NCBI GenBank assembly: GCA_947568835.1
Contig: OX387605.1
Location: forward strand, 25,644,264-25,708,263
Source of the DNA: Protonemura montana
Lineage: Eukaryota > Arthropoda > Insecta > Plecoptera > Nemouridae
DNA: 64,000 bases
Reading direction: 5' to 3'
The notes below the pieces were generated by a model. That model had not been told where the DNA came from and made no database searches. It saw nothing but the letters and a program-made list of their open reading frames with translations. The position numbers were made by a program, and so were the translations under genes. The stretch's first letter is position 1, and each line of letters begins with the position of its first letter. Positions 44,101 through 55,100 of this stretch are shown here, one piece after another.

Positions 44101-46512
44101 ATCGCCTGACAGAGCTTCTCAATTCTGCTATCTTATGCTACCACGGGTATATCATGGCCTAGCATAGGAGGTTAAATGGTAGATTCAACGTTTGGTAGCC
44201 ATGGAGATGCTGAGATCGCCTGACAGAGCTTCTCAATTCTGCTATCTTATGTTACCACGGGTATATCATGGTCTAGCATAGGAGGTTCAGTGGTAGATTC
44301 AACGTCTGGTAGCCATGGAGATGCTGAGATCGCCTGACAGAGCTTCTCAATTCTATTCTGTGAGAGGTTACACCAAATCAAGGCCCTTAAAAGTGGTTTT
44401 TTCCTTAAGTGATTTAGCAGGGCACCTGTAATTAAAGACTATAGACCATAAACCACTATACCATAGATCACACCTTTCCCATCGTTTCCTCCCCCAAACA
44501 GACATAGGGAACATGTGTTACCCCAAGCCTGATAAACGCCCCCGCCTCCCTCTTTCCCAGGTGGCGATCCAGGTCCCACGACGCCCGCACGTCTGGCTTC
44601 GACGACGGCGTCGATGCTGGTGCTGGTGGCATCGGCCGTCTACGCAGGGGCGTTGGTCTCGTTCCTGGCCAACCAGGCGCCGGCGCCGCCATTCGACGGG
44701 CTCCAAGGTCTGGACGCCGACACGTCGTTCAAGGTCGCCTCCATGTACTACATCTTCGATAGTCACCCCGGGGACGCCGAAGTGAGAGACTTGTCCCCCG
44801 ACCTACCGCCCAACCGACTTCAACTTTATATTCTATCTAACCTTAGCACTAGCAAAACATCTCAACACACACGTTCTACCTTCTTTAATCAAACCTGAGG
44901 AAGTCAATCAAGTTTTAAAATAAATATATTAAATATTTATTTTTGCTTTTTGCTATTTGCTGCCCCTAGACTAGAGAGAGACTGGATCTTTTTACTAATT
45001 TTTAGACTCATGTCTACTTGATGTAAACTTAGCACTAGTTATAACAAAACTATTTCAACTGGGTTTTGAATGCTAAGTGAAGAACAACTGAATTTCCCAA
45101 CGTTTCGTAACTTGTACCTGTTACTTTATCAAGGGTAAGAGCAGTCCTGACAATTTTCCAATAACAAAAGAACCAAACAAAACTTTAAGAATTACCTAGT
45201 TCCAGAAAATGTAACCTACTCCAACGTCCGTTGGAAAAACTCCCTTTCTGCGCAGACACCAACGAGCGCACTCCACCGCCGCCTTCATGCTAGGTTGTAC
45301 ATTCGAGACAGCGCAGGCGCAGACAAGGTGCGCTACAGACACGAAGATCTGCATATGCTCTGCACAGACCGGCTGATCGTGTTCACCACTCTAGAATACG
45401 AGCCGTTAGTTCAGCGACTCACCGCTCGCGCATGTCCGCATAGGTGGCAGCACTTTCCTATGTACCTCATTATTTTGTGTTATATTGTGTCTTCATCTTG
45501 TGTCATTCTGCCACAGGTGGCTCCCGGAGTCGATCCGGGCCGTGACGAGCTCCATGCTGACCACAAAGGACAACCCTTACCGAGGACTCATCGACCACAG
45601 GTGAGCCGGCAACAGGTCACGGCCTTCTACGTTAAAGCCAACTAGGAACAAAAACACGGGTGTTGATAAAAAAACTGTTTCCAAATTGCAAACGCTTGCA
45701 ATGTTCGGGGTATTTTATTATTATTAATATTACTACCGTCTCAAAAATTGATGCCTAAACGGGGACTCGAACTCCGTTCTCCACCTGCCGTGGGTGTTGC
45801 TCTAACCAATTAAGCTACTTGGACCCCGATCTCCACCTGTCGCAGGTGTTGCTCTAACCAATTGAGCTACTTGGACCCCGATCTCTACCTGTCGCGGGTG
45901 TTGCTCTAACCAATTGAGCTACTTGAACCCCGATCTCCACCTGTCGCGAGTGTTGCTCTAACCAATTGAGCTACTTGGACCCCGATCTCCACCTGTCGCA
46001 GGTGTTGCTCTAACCAATTGAGCTACTTGGACCCCGATCTCCACCTGTCGCAGGTGTTGCTCTAACCAATTGAGCTACTTGGACCCCGATCTCCACCTGT
46101 CACGGGTGTTGCTCTAACCAATTGAGCTACTCGAACCCCGATCTCCACCTGTCGCGGGTGTTGCTCTAACCAATTGAGCTACTTGTTCCATGCTACTAAC
46201 CCTCGCACTTCCCTGCTCATGCGCAGCTTGCGTCGACTGCGCGACTCCGGCGCGCTGCGCCGACTACACGCGCAGACGTGGCGTGCGCAGCACGACGATC
46301 CTCCTGCGTATACGCGTCTGTCCACGCAGCACGTGGCGCCGATGCTTGCGCTGGTTGCCGTCGGCTGGGTGGTGGCGCTGGCAGCGTTGGTGGGAGAATG
46401 CGGCTGCGCACTGCGTGGTGGGAAACGTGTTAGGAGGGCGCGCAAGAGACGTTGCCATAGAGTGGGCTTTATCCGGACCAAGACTCCTCGGGAGCAAATT
46501 GTTGCAAACTGA
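38161..46512 (+). CDS. Ionotropic receptor (divergent IR family), complete, 10 coding exons, 603 aa
   Basis: Chemosensory ligand-gated cation channel subunit of the plasma membrane. Exons: 38161-38253, 39236-39466, 40199-40468, 41885-41985, 42690-42836, 43797-43987, 44561-44781, 45256-45443, 45517-45600, 46227-46512; all phases join and the TGA follows REQIVAN. Signal peptide about 1-19 (ends AAVA). The ligand-binding S1 lobe has ALTGER (263-267), keeping the Arg that binds glutamate in iGluRs. TM1 about 306-324, pore-loop-like segment about 330-355 ending TTPARL, TM3 about 361-381 (ASMLVLVASAVYAGALVSFL), S2 lobe 382-545, TM4 about 546-565. Length is typical for an IR; there is no iGluR amino-terminal domain. 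The exon 1 donor (gtacgt) and exon 3 acceptor are the least certain junctions. Specific IR orthology is not assignable. Confidence 0.9.
38395..38850 (+). mobile_element. Composite tRNA-derived SINE, best-preserved copy
   Basis: The tRNA-like part at 38690-38757 pairs well: acceptor gtccaag/tttggac, D arm gctc/gagc, T arm cgggg-ttcgagt-ccccg. The anticodon arm is degenerate and lacks U33, so it is not a working tRNA. A 5' extension (from about 38530) and a tail with gcgcattgcaagcgtttgc match copies at 12.7, 13.5, 30.5 and 45.7 kb. Lies in IR intron 1, sense orientation. Confidence 0.85.
38850..39015 (-). repeat. Hammerhead-bearing dispersed repeat, best copy
   Basis: Minus-strand copy of the family seen at 6.9, 24.2, 26.5, 27.7, 45.1 and 47.4 kb. 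Includes the ctttacttagcattcaaaac and gactcatgtctacttgatg blocks. Possibly the terminal part of a Penelope-like element or retrozyme; no reverse transcriptase is present here. Confidence 0.75.
38959..38998 (-). ncRNA. Hammerhead ribozyme-like motif
   Basis: Minus strand, in order: CCC (38998-38996), CTGAAGA (38995-38989), stem II GTAAC (38987-38983) with GTTGC (38974-38970) around an 8-nt loop, GAAAC (38969-38965), GTC (38964-38962), GGG (38961-38959). This gives all invariant core nucleotides, a GUC cleavage triplet and a 3-bp stem I (CCC/GGG). Stem III would be at most 2 bp with no loop, as in minimal hammerheads thought to cleave as dimers. Confidence 0.5.
39500..40175 (+). mobile_element. 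5S-derived SINE with four tandem 91-bp heads and a full body
   Basis: The 5S-like block starts with caccgatcttcgtgagatca (39510) and gttaagcaacac recurs at 39538, 39629, 39720 and 39811 (period 91). The body (39896-40170) contains cggaagggacgttaagccgg and gtgccggcaccgggtttc and ends with gtcgttaaacaccacaaatc. The 5S-like box A, intermediate element and box C are repeated in each head. In IR intron 2. Confidence 0.85.
40505..40640 (+). repeat. 41-bp tandem repeat, about 3.3 copies
   Basis: gatcgcttcaca recurs at 40505, 40546 and 40587, starting 36 bp after the 5' splice site of IR exon 3. Confidence 0.9.
41480..41810 (+). mobile_element. 5S-SINE body, no 5S head
   Basis: Body segment matching 39880-40170, beginning gttcgggagagaggttgga and ending near caaattaatcaatcagtc. 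In IR intron 3. Confidence 0.85.
42040..42660 (+). mobile_element. 5S-derived SINE with three tandem heads and body
   Basis: Starts ggtttggcgtgttggaaaca, with 5S-like blocks at about 42085, 42180 and 42270, then the body at 42360-42655. In IR intron 4. It is the best copy for the 5S upstream part (caccggttctcgtgagatca). Confidence 0.85.
43140..43218 (-). mobile_element. tRNA-like SINE head of a second type
   Basis: The minus strand reads ttccagggtagctcaactgg..agagc, then a B-box-like gggtttgtatccc. D arm and T arm can fold, but the acceptor ends do not pair. Similar degraded tRNA-like pieces on the minus strand lie at about 48165-48230 and 48560-48645. Confidence 0.55.
43330..43745 (-). mobile_element. 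Expanded tRNA-SINE head, about 8 tandem 52-bp units
   Basis: Same 52-bp unit as at 29.5-30.4 kb, in reverse (ccaattgagctacttggacc). It ends about 50 bp before the acceptor of IR exon 6, antisense to the gene. Confidence 0.88.
43990..44350 (+). repeat. 114-bp tandem repeat starting at the 5' splice site of IR exon 6
   Basis: ctgacagagcttctcaattc recurs at 43992, 44106, 44220 and 44334. The first unit begins 5 bp downstream of the exon boundary at 43987. Confidence 0.92.
45000..45175 (-). repeat. Hammerhead-family repeat, degenerate core
   Basis: The minus strand carries stem II gtaac/gttac and gaaacgttggg, but the core is ttgataa instead of CTGANGA. In IR intron 7. Confidence 0.75.
45700..46190 (-). 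mobile_element. tRNA-derived SINE with head expanded to about 8 tandem 52-bp units
   Basis: The minus-strand SINE tail (45690-45760) and a complete B box (45765-45780) are followed by the 52-bp A-box array to 46185, ending about 40 bp before the acceptor of IR exon 10. Confidence 0.88.
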
Positions 46513-47340
46513 ACACTAGCACATGTTTGGTTCTTTTAGAGCCTTTTTCTTCGCCTTCTTTGTCTGTTGGTCACTCAGTGTTTTGATGCACTGGTAAGGT
46601 AAGGTTAGATTAGATTAGGTTAGGTTAGGCTTGGATGGATAGGGTGAGGTAAGGTGATGTAAGTACTGGTCAAGTAGTATGTTCCCGTAAGAAATATTTT
46701 TGTTTAAAAAAATTTCACAAAAATACTTTTGTTTCTCAAATAAAAAAAAAAAACTCTGTTTTGGTTTGTCAGTGGAATAAATCACAAATTACATATTTTT
46801 TTTTTAGGACTCGACGGTTGTTCTGCCAAAAGTATTTAATATTCTTACACCAATCGTTTCTAATATGCAAAATGTATAAAAAAAGCTATATCAAAGTTTT
46901 TAAAACTGTACTTGGTTTCGTTTACTTTTGATTTGGAATTTTCTGGCAACATTTCCTGCATTTTTACTGTTTCTCAGATAAACAAATCTAAACGTCTGCT
47001 TGACAATCGTGAATTAGGGTTCCAAAGAGATCACATGACTACGGCACGGCCTTCTGTTTTGTCTAGCTTTGGAGTGCAGTTTCAACTTCACAACATTGAG
47101 CCACAACTATCGCTACACAAATCTGTCTGAAAGTCAGCAACTGGGATCAAGGTGGCTGGGATAGGAATCTGTTTGAAACTAGAATTAAACATTTTTTAAT
47201 GACAAATGTGATTTAGAGCCTAGACAAGTTTGTGACAGAAAATGTTGCTAACTTTCAAAACTAGGGAAGGACTGTTTTCCCTGTCATCAAGCAGCTTTAT
47301 TTGTGTAAACTAGCAAAACAATTAGAAATAATAACAGCAA
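46513..47340. other. Region downstream of the IR gene, unassigned
   Basis: Contains a short ttaggttagg run (about 46605-46630), which matches the insect telomere word for only two or three units. No gene recognised. Confidence 0.4.
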
Positions 47341-47344
47341 TGAT

Positions 47345-47790
47345 GAAATCAGGCATGAATCGATTTTAACAAAAACTATTTCAACTGGGTTTTGAATGCT
47401 GAGTGAAGAAAAACTAAATTTCCCAACGTTTCGTAACTTGTACCTGTTACTTTATCAAGGGTAAAAGCAGTCCTGACAATTTTCCAATAACAAAAGAACC
47501 ACATAAAATTAAAACAATTACCAAGTTCAAGCTTCCTAAATGCATCTAAATAAAATAATCAGGGTCAATAACTCAAAAACTAATGTATTTTGTATTTTCT
47601 GAAATAAAATCCCAAACAAATTGGCGTTTTTTACTAACCAACCAATGATGTGAATGGAAAAACGTTGAGAAATTTAGTTGTTCTTCACTTAGCATTCAAA
47701 ACCCAGTTGAAATAGTTTTTGTTAAAACTAGTGCTACGGATAAATCAAGTACTTAGACGTGAGTCTAAAAACAATCATAATGAATCGATT
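47345..47790. repeat. Inverted pair of hammerhead-family repeats
   Basis: Minus-strand copy at about 47365-47645 and plus-strand copy at about 47650-47790, forming a foldback like that at 27.66-27.82 kb. Cores are degenerate. Confidence 0.75.
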
Positions 47791-47874
47791 ATGTTGCTGA
47801 AGCAAAACAAGTTGATTTGGAAGCAGAACTGATCCAGAGAAAGGAATCAATATTCATATAATATAAATATATTT

Positions 47875-48115
47875 TTGTTGTTGTGGTGTTAAACGACGCA
47901 CTGTTTTGACAACTGGCCATGCGGCACTGGTCTAATGGCGTCGGTGAATGAGTGGATGATGAACCTAGCCTAGCCTAGAATGGAGGAGGGGAAACCTGGT
48001 GCCGGCACGTAGCCTACTCCTGTCAAATAGCACCAAGGGGACCACCGGCTTAACGTCCCTTCCGAAGGACGGTACAACGCGAACAACAGGATTCCTCCAC
48101 AAATCCACCCGGATT
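47875..48115 (-). mobile_element. 5S-SINE body, minus strand
   Basis: Reverse complement of the body, from ggatttgtggaggaatcctg (right) to gtcgtttaacaccacaacaa (left). The following 48116-48770 holds only degraded tRNA-like pieces. Confidence 0.85.
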
Positions 48116-48772
48116 ATATTCCGGGTGGAGAACTACGACTCTCAAAAATATTGACGCGTCATTGATCGAACTACAGACCTCGCGGATAGAAGATCCCAAC
48201 CATCGCACTGAGCCACTTGGACTCACTAATGATCACTCATTAATGATCAAACAGGTGATGTTATTTGTCTCTTATAACGCATCGAAGTCGTGGGCCACGG
48301 CCCTCTGAAGAACGAAAATCAGTTCTTTCAGGATTCAAACCCGAACTTGTCGGACGCTGATCGACAATCTTTCCAGCCAGCCGTGGAGACGAGGTAACTG
48401 TTTAGAGAATTATCAGACACTAGCATATCAACGAGGCGGTCAGGGGCTGTTGCTAGGGGTGACTTGATGGTAAAGATATGAAACAAACAATTAGACCGAG
48501 AAGTTATTTAAACCCAAGATATGTTAGCAACGTACTCACCCAATTTGATGTGCGAACGTAGGTCCAATCCTTGCATACGACGGGGATCGAATTTTGGACC
48601 ACTCAGACCAAAGCACTTGATCATTCAACTGAGCCACATGGACCCGTGCATTGTTGGTGGATTTCCAGACAAATATGTGATGTCATTCGTCACAATATAT
48701 TCCAGTTGCTACTCTGAAAAACAATAACTAACTCGGTCAGGAATTGAACATAACCTTTGATGCAGTGGCGTA

Positions 48773-50500
48773 ACTTCAAATCGGGGGCCCCCGGGCAAAA
48801 AAAAACAATTAGGCCCCCCCCCCCCCCCACACACACATACACACACACAACTACGTACCTGAGCACGAACAATTAGTACCGACTATAATAACAAAAAACT
48901 CACCTAAAACGTCTTTCGCCTGGCTTTTGTCTCCGCGAAAAGTTTCACTACGTCCTGGAGATGTTTTCGCAAGAGGTGCGCTTCCTCGTGTTCAACGGAC
49001 AGCACGCTCAAGCCCCGCAAACGTTGCTGCCCCATCGAGCCACGAAGGTAGTTCTTAATAAGTTTTAATTTTGAAAATGATCTTTCTGCGGTGGCAACTG
49101 TGACTGGGATTGTTAAAAAAAGTAACAATGCTGTGCACACATCGGGAAAACTGACCGAAAGTGCAAAATTTTCGATCAAAACTAGATGCGCGAGATCTTT
49201 CACGGTCGAACATTTTGAAATACCTGTTTTAAGGCAAGACCGGAGAGATAACAATTCAGTCGGAAAATTATCGGTGACATCTTCTGGGTACGCATCTACA
49301 AGTCTGCGAGCCTGGTGGTAACGCTGATCTTCAGACAGGATCTCGTTAAGGAGTTCTCGCGGTTCAATCACTTGGAAAACAAACATCACCTGCTGCAAAC
49401 TTTTGAAGCGCTCACTGATCTGGCTGATGATTATGTCAAGGCAGCCGTAAAACACCACTGTTCGAAAGCGAGCTTCCCCGTCAGCCAATCTCTCATCTTC
49501 ACACAGCTCATCGAAGTGGCGCTTAGTTCTTCTCGCGCGCTTGTTGGCAAATATAGGCTTTACTTTCCACACTGCAGCAAGTTCTTCGGCAGTTTTTTTA
49601 GCGTCTTCGTATTTTTCCCGAAACTTCTTTAGAGCATTGTGCGCGTTGTTGATTAGCGTATGGGCGTGGGATAAATCTGAGTCGATTCTCTGTAAGTTAA
49701 TCGAAACGGCATCGGTAGTTGTTAATATTTTTGACTGCAATACGACTTGGAACACAAATTCAAACGATTCTAGCTGTTTCTTCAAGTAGCATGCTTCCTC
49801 TCGCTCAGATGAAAGTTTGCTAATTATCAAAATTTTTGATAACGCTTGCATCACGTGCATATAACGGAATCTTATTGCAAGTAGTGTATCATTCCTTGAT
49901 GACCAACGTGTTGGGCAAAGGCGCTTGAGTTGTATGCGAGGAGCGCTCGTGTCATATAGTGCTGTTAACAGGGCCCAACGTTTAATGCTGTTGCCAAAAA
50001 ATACATAAATTCTCTCAACAGTTGCATAAAAATTTGTAACTTCGGGTATTCCGTTTACTGCGTCATTGAGGACAAGGTTCAAGTTGTGCGCAGAGCAGTG
50101 GACATAAAGTGCGGATTTTTCCTTACCTAATATTCTTCGCTGCACTCCAGAATATATTCCACTCATAACAGCTGCCCCGTCATACCCCTGTCCACGGCAT
50201 TTCGACAATTTTGATCCTTTACTGTCGATCGTGTCCATGATATCTACTTCAAGGCCTGCAGCTGTTTGATCGTCTACTTTCTTAAAACCAAGAAACGTTT
50301 CTTTAATTTGAATTTCGGTTGGCTTGCCGATTTCATCTTTCTCGATTTTGACAAAACGAAACACTTGACTCAACTGGTCTACCTTGGCCACGTCTTGCGT
50401 TGTGTCCATGATTATTGAAAAAAACGGGGCTTCTTTTATATCGGCTACTAGCTTCTCTTCCACAGTCTTCGACAGCAAGTCGATCAATTCGTTTTGGATC
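48773..50500 (-). mobile_element. hAT transposon (ZMYM1-like), 5' part lost at the hexamer array
   Basis: The terminus CAGTGGCGTAACTTC at 48773 is a hAT-type end next to the transposase C-terminus. A C-run and (CA)n microsatellite lie just inside it (48815-48850). The other end is not in the window: the coding sequence runs into (GAAGAC)n at about 50,500. Confidence 0.75.
48904..50487 (-). pseudogene. hAT-family transposase, N-terminally truncated (about 527+ aa)
   Basis: DDE-type cut-and-paste transposase of the group related to vertebrate ZMYM1/ZNF862. Seen in order: SIIMDTTQDVAKVDQ (first acidic residue), CRGQGYDGAAVMSG (second), VHCSAHNLNLVL (C..H motif), CPTRWSSR, then the C-terminal hAT dimerisation region (PVTVATAERSFSKLKLIKNY). 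The readable frame continues a few codons upstream of the first Met (KIQNEL) into repeated Lys-Thr encoded by the hexamer array. The N-terminal TTF-type zinc finger is missing. No internal stop in what remains, so the copy is young or was recently truncated. Confidence 0.88.
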
Positions 50501-52125
50501 TTCGTCTTCGTCTTCGTCTTCGTCTTCGTCTTCGTCCTTGCTTCGTCTTCGTCTCCGTCCTCGTCTTCGTCTTCGTCTTCGTCTTCGTCCTTGCTTCGTC
50601 TTCGTCTCCGTCCTCGTCCTCGTCTTCGTCCTCGTCTTCGTCTTCGTCCTCGTCCTCGTCTTCGTCTTCGTCTTCGTCTTCGTCCTCGTCTTCGTCTTCA
50701 TCTTCGTCTTCGTCTTCGTCTTCGTCTTCGTCTTAGTCTTCGTCTTCTTCTTCGTCCTTGCTTCGTCTTCGTCTCCGTCCTCGTCCTCGTCTTCGTCTTC
50801 GTCTTCGTCTTCGTCCTTGCTTCGTCTTCGTCTCCGTCCTCGTCCTCGTCTTCGTCCTCGTCTTCGTCTTCGTCCTCGTCCTCGTCTTCGTCTTCGTCTT
50901 CGTCTTCGTCTTCGTCCTCGTCTTCGTCTTCATCTTCGTCTTCGTCTTCGTCTTCGTCTTAGTCTTCGTCTTCTTCTTCGTCCTTGCTTCGTCTTCGTCT
51001 CCGTCCTCGTCTTCGTCTTCGTCCTCGTCTTCGTCTTCGTCTTCGTCCTCGTCTTCGTCCTCGTCTTCGTCTTCGTCTTCGTCTCCGTCCTCGTCCTCGT
51101 CTTCGTCTTCGTCTTCGTCTTCGTCCTCGTCTTCGTCTTCGTCTTCGTCTTCGTCTTCGTCTCCGTCTTCGTCTTCGTCTTCGTCTTCGTCTTCGTCTTC
51201 GTCTTCGTCTTCGTCTCCGTCCTCGTCTTCGTCTTCGTCTTCGTCTCCGTCCTCGTCTTCGTCTTCGTCTTCGTCTTCGTCTTCGTCTTCGTCCTCGTCT
51301 TCGTCTTCGTCTTCGTCTTCGTCCTTGCTTCGTCTTCGTCTTCGTCTTCGTCTTCGTCTCCGTCTTCGTCTTCGTCTTCGTCTCCGTCTTCGTCTTCGTC
51401 CTTGCTTCGTCTTCGTCTCCGTCTTCGTCTTCGTCCTCGTCTTCGTCTTCGTCTTCGTCTTCGTCCTCGTCTTCGTCTCCGTCTTCGTCTTAGTCCTCGT
51501 CCTCATCTTCGTCTTCGTCTTCGTCTTCGTCTCCGTCCTCGTCTTCGTCTTCGTCTTCGTCTCCGTCTCCGTCTTCGTCTTCGTCTTCGTCTTCGTCTTC
51601 GTCCTTGCTTCGTCTTCGTCTCCGTCTTCGTCTTCGTCTTCGTCTTCGTCTTCGTCTTCGTCTTCGTCTTCGTCTTCGTCTCCGTCCTCGTCCTCGTCTT
51701 CGTCTTCGTCTTCGTCTTCGTCTTCGTCCTCGTCTTCGTCTTCGTCTTCGTCTTCGTCCTTGCTTCGTCTTCGTCTTCGTCTTCGTCTCCGTCTTCGTCT
51801 TCGTCTTCGTCTCCGTCTCCGTCTTCGTCTTCGTCTTCGTCTTCGTCTTCGTCTTCGTCCTTGCTTCGTCTTCGTCCTCGTCTTCGTCTTTGTCTTCGTC
51901 TTCGTCTTCGTCTTCGTCCTTGCTTCGTCTTCGTCCTCGTCCTCGTCTTCGTCTTCGTCTTCGTCTTCGTCTTCGTCTTCGTCCTTGCTTCGTCTTCTTC
52001 CTCGTCCTTGCTTCGTCTTCGTCTTCGTCCTCGTCTTCGTCTTCGTCTTCGTCTTCGTCTTCGTCCTTGCTTCGTCTTCGTCCTCGTCCTCGTCTTCGTC
52101 TTCGTCTTCGTCTTCGTCTTCGTCT

Positions 52126-55100
52126 TCATCTTCGTCTTCGTCTTCGTCTTCGTCCTTGCTTCGTCTTCGTCCTCGTCCTCGTCTTCGTCTTCGTCTTCGT
52201 CTTCGTCCTTGCTTCGTCTTCGTCCTCGTCCTTGCTTCGTCTTCGTCTTCGTCCTCGTCTTCGTCTTCGTCTTCGTCTTCGTCCTCGTCTTCGTCTTCGT
52301 CTTTGTCTTTGTCTTTGTCTTTGTCTTCGTCTTCGTCTTCGTCTTCGTCTTCGTCTTCGTCTCCGTCTTCGTCCTCGTCTTCGTCTTCGTCTCCGTCCTC
52401 GTCTTCGTCTTCGTCTTCGTCTTCGTCTTCGTCCTTGCTTCTTCTTCGTCCTCATCCTCGTCTTCGTCTTCGTCTTCGTCTTCGTCTTCGTCTTCGTCTC
52501 CGTCTTCGTCCTCGTCTTCGTCTTCGTCTTCGTCTTCGTCCTCGTCTTCGTCTTCGTCCTTGCTTCGTCTTCGTCTCCGTCCACGTCCTCGTCTTCGTCC
52601 TCGTCTTCGTCTTCGTCCTCGTCCTCGTCTTCGTCTTCGTCTTCGTCTTCGTCTTCGTCCTCGTCTTCGTCTTCATCTTCGTCTTCGTCTTCGTCTTAGT
52701 CTTCGTCTTCTTCTTCGTCCTTGCTTCGTCTTCGTCTCCGTCCTCGTCTTCGTCTTCGTCCTCGTCTTCGTCTTCGTCTTCGTCCTCGTCTTCGTCCTCG
52801 TCTTCGTCTTCGTCTTCGTCTCCGTCCTCGTCCTCGTCTTCGTCTTCGTCTTCGTCTTCGTCTTCGTCTTCGTCTCCGTCTTCGTCTTCGTCTTCGTCTT
52901 CGTCTTCGTCTTCGTCTTCGTCTCCGTCTTCGTCCTCGTCTTCGTCTTCGTCTTCGTCTTCGTCTCCGTCCTCGTCTTCGTCTTCGTCTTCGTCTTCGTC
53001 TTCGTCCTCGTCTTCGTCTTCGTCTTCGTCTTCGTCCTTGCTTCGTCTTCGTCTTCGTCTTCGTCTTCGTCTCCGTCTTCGTCTTCGTCTCCGTCTTCGT
53101 CTTCGTCCTTGCTTCGTCTTCGTCTCCGTCTTCGTCTTCGTCCTCGTCTTCGTCTTCGTCTTCGTCTTCGTCTTCGTCCTCGTCTTCGTCTCCGTCTTCG
53201 TCTTAGTCCTCGTCCTCATCTTCGTCTTCGTCTTCGTCTTCGTCTCCGTCCTCGTCTTCGTCTTCGTCTTCGTCTCCGTCTCCGTCTTCGTCTTCGTCTT
53301 CGTCTTCGTCTTCGTCCTTGCTTCGTCTTCATCTCCGTCTTCGTCTTCGTCTTCGTCTTCGTCTCCGTCTTCGTTCTCGTCTTCGTCTTCGTCTTCGTCT
53401 TCGTCTCCGTCCTCGTCCTCGTCTTCGTCTTCGTCTTCGTCTTCGTCTTCGTCCTCGTCTTCGTCTTCGTCTTCGTCTTCGTCCTTGCTTCGTCTTCGTC
53501 TTCGTCTTCGTCTCCGTCTTCGTCTTCGTCTTCGTCTCCGTCTCCGTCTTCGTCTTCGTCTTCGTCTTCGTCTTCGTCTTCGTCCTTGCTTCGTCTTCGT
53601 CCTCGTCTTCGTCTTTGTCTTCGTCTTCGTCTTCGTCTTCGTCCTTGCTTCGTCTTCGTCCTCGTCCTCGTCTTCGTCTTCGTCTTCGTCTTCGTCTTCG
53701 TCTTCGTCTTCGTCTTCGTCCTTGCTTCGTCTTCGTCTTCGTCTTCGTCTTCGTCTTCGTCCTTGCTTCGTCTTCGTCCTCGTCCTTGCTTCGTCTTCGT
53801 CTTCGTCCTCGTCTTCGTCTTCGTCTTCGTCTTCGTCCTTGCTTCGTCTTCGTCCTCGTCCTCGTCTTCGTCTTCGTCTTCGTCTTCGTCTTCGTCTTCA
53901 TCTTCGTCTTCGTCTTCGTCTTCGTCCTTGCTTCGTCTTCGTCCTCGTCCTCGTCTTCGTCTTCGTCTTCGTCTCCGTCCTCGTCCTCGTCTTCGTCTTC
54001 GTCTTCGTCCTCGTCCTCGTCTTCGTCTTCGTCTTCGTCTTCGTCTCCGTCTTCGTCTTCGTCTCCGTCTCCGTCTTCGTCTTCGTCTTCGTCTTCGTCT
54101 CCGTCCTCGTCTTCGTCTTCGTCTTCGTCTTCGTCTTCGTCCTTGCTTCTTCTTCGTCCTCATCCTCGTCTTCGTCTTCGTCTTCGTCTTCGTCTTCGTC
54201 TTCGTCTCCGTCTTCGTCCTCGTCTTCGTCTTCGTCTCCGTCCTCGTCTTCGTCTTCCTCTTCGTCTTCGTCTCCGTCTTCGTCTTCGTCTCCGTCTTCG
54301 TCTTCGTCTTCGTCTTCGTCTCCGTCTTCGTCCTCGTCTTCGTCTTCGTCTTCGTCTCCGTCTTCGTCCTCGTCTTCGTCCTCGTCTTCGTCTTCGTCTT
54401 CGTCTTCGTCTTCGTCTTCGTCTCCGTCTCCGTCTTCGTCTTCGTCTCCGTCTTCGTCTTCGTCTTCGTCTTCGTCTTCGTCCTCGTCCTCGTCTTCGTC
54501 TTCGTCTTCGTCCTCGTCTTCGTCTTCGTCTTCGTCCTCGTCTTCGTCTTCGTCTTCGTCTCCGTCTCCGTCTTCGTCTTCGTCTTCGTCTTCGTCTTCG
54601 TCTTCGTCCTTGCTTCGTCTTCGTCTTCGTCTTCGTCCTCGTCTTCGTCTTCGTCTTCGTCTTCGTCCTTGCTTCGTCTTCGTCTTCGTCTTCGTCTCCG
54701 TCTTCGTCTTCGTCTTCGTCTTCGTCTTCGTCTTCGTCTTCATCTTCGTCTTCGTCTTCGTCTTCGTCCTTGCTTCGTCTTCGTCCTCGTCCTCGTCTTC
54801 GTCTTCGTCTTCGTCTTCGTCCTTGCTTCGTCTTCGTCCTCGTCCTTGCTTCGTCTTCGTCTTCGTCCTCGTCTTCGTCTTCGTCTTCGTCTTCGTCCTC
54901 GTCTTCGTCTTCGTCTTTGTCTTTGTCTTTGTCTTTGTCTTCGTCTTCGTCTTCGTCTTCGTCTTCGTCTTCGTCTCCGTCTTCGTCCTCGTCTTCGTCT
55001 TCGTCTCCGTCCTCGTCTTCGTCTTCGTCTTCGTCTTCGTCTTCGTCCTTGCTTCTTCTTCGTCCTCATCCTCGTCTTCGTCTTCGTCTTCGTCTTCGTC

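Noticed and set aside
46600-46632. Interstitial insect telomere repeat (TTAGG)n
   Set aside because: Only two or three exact units; too short to separate from chance in T/G-rich sequence.
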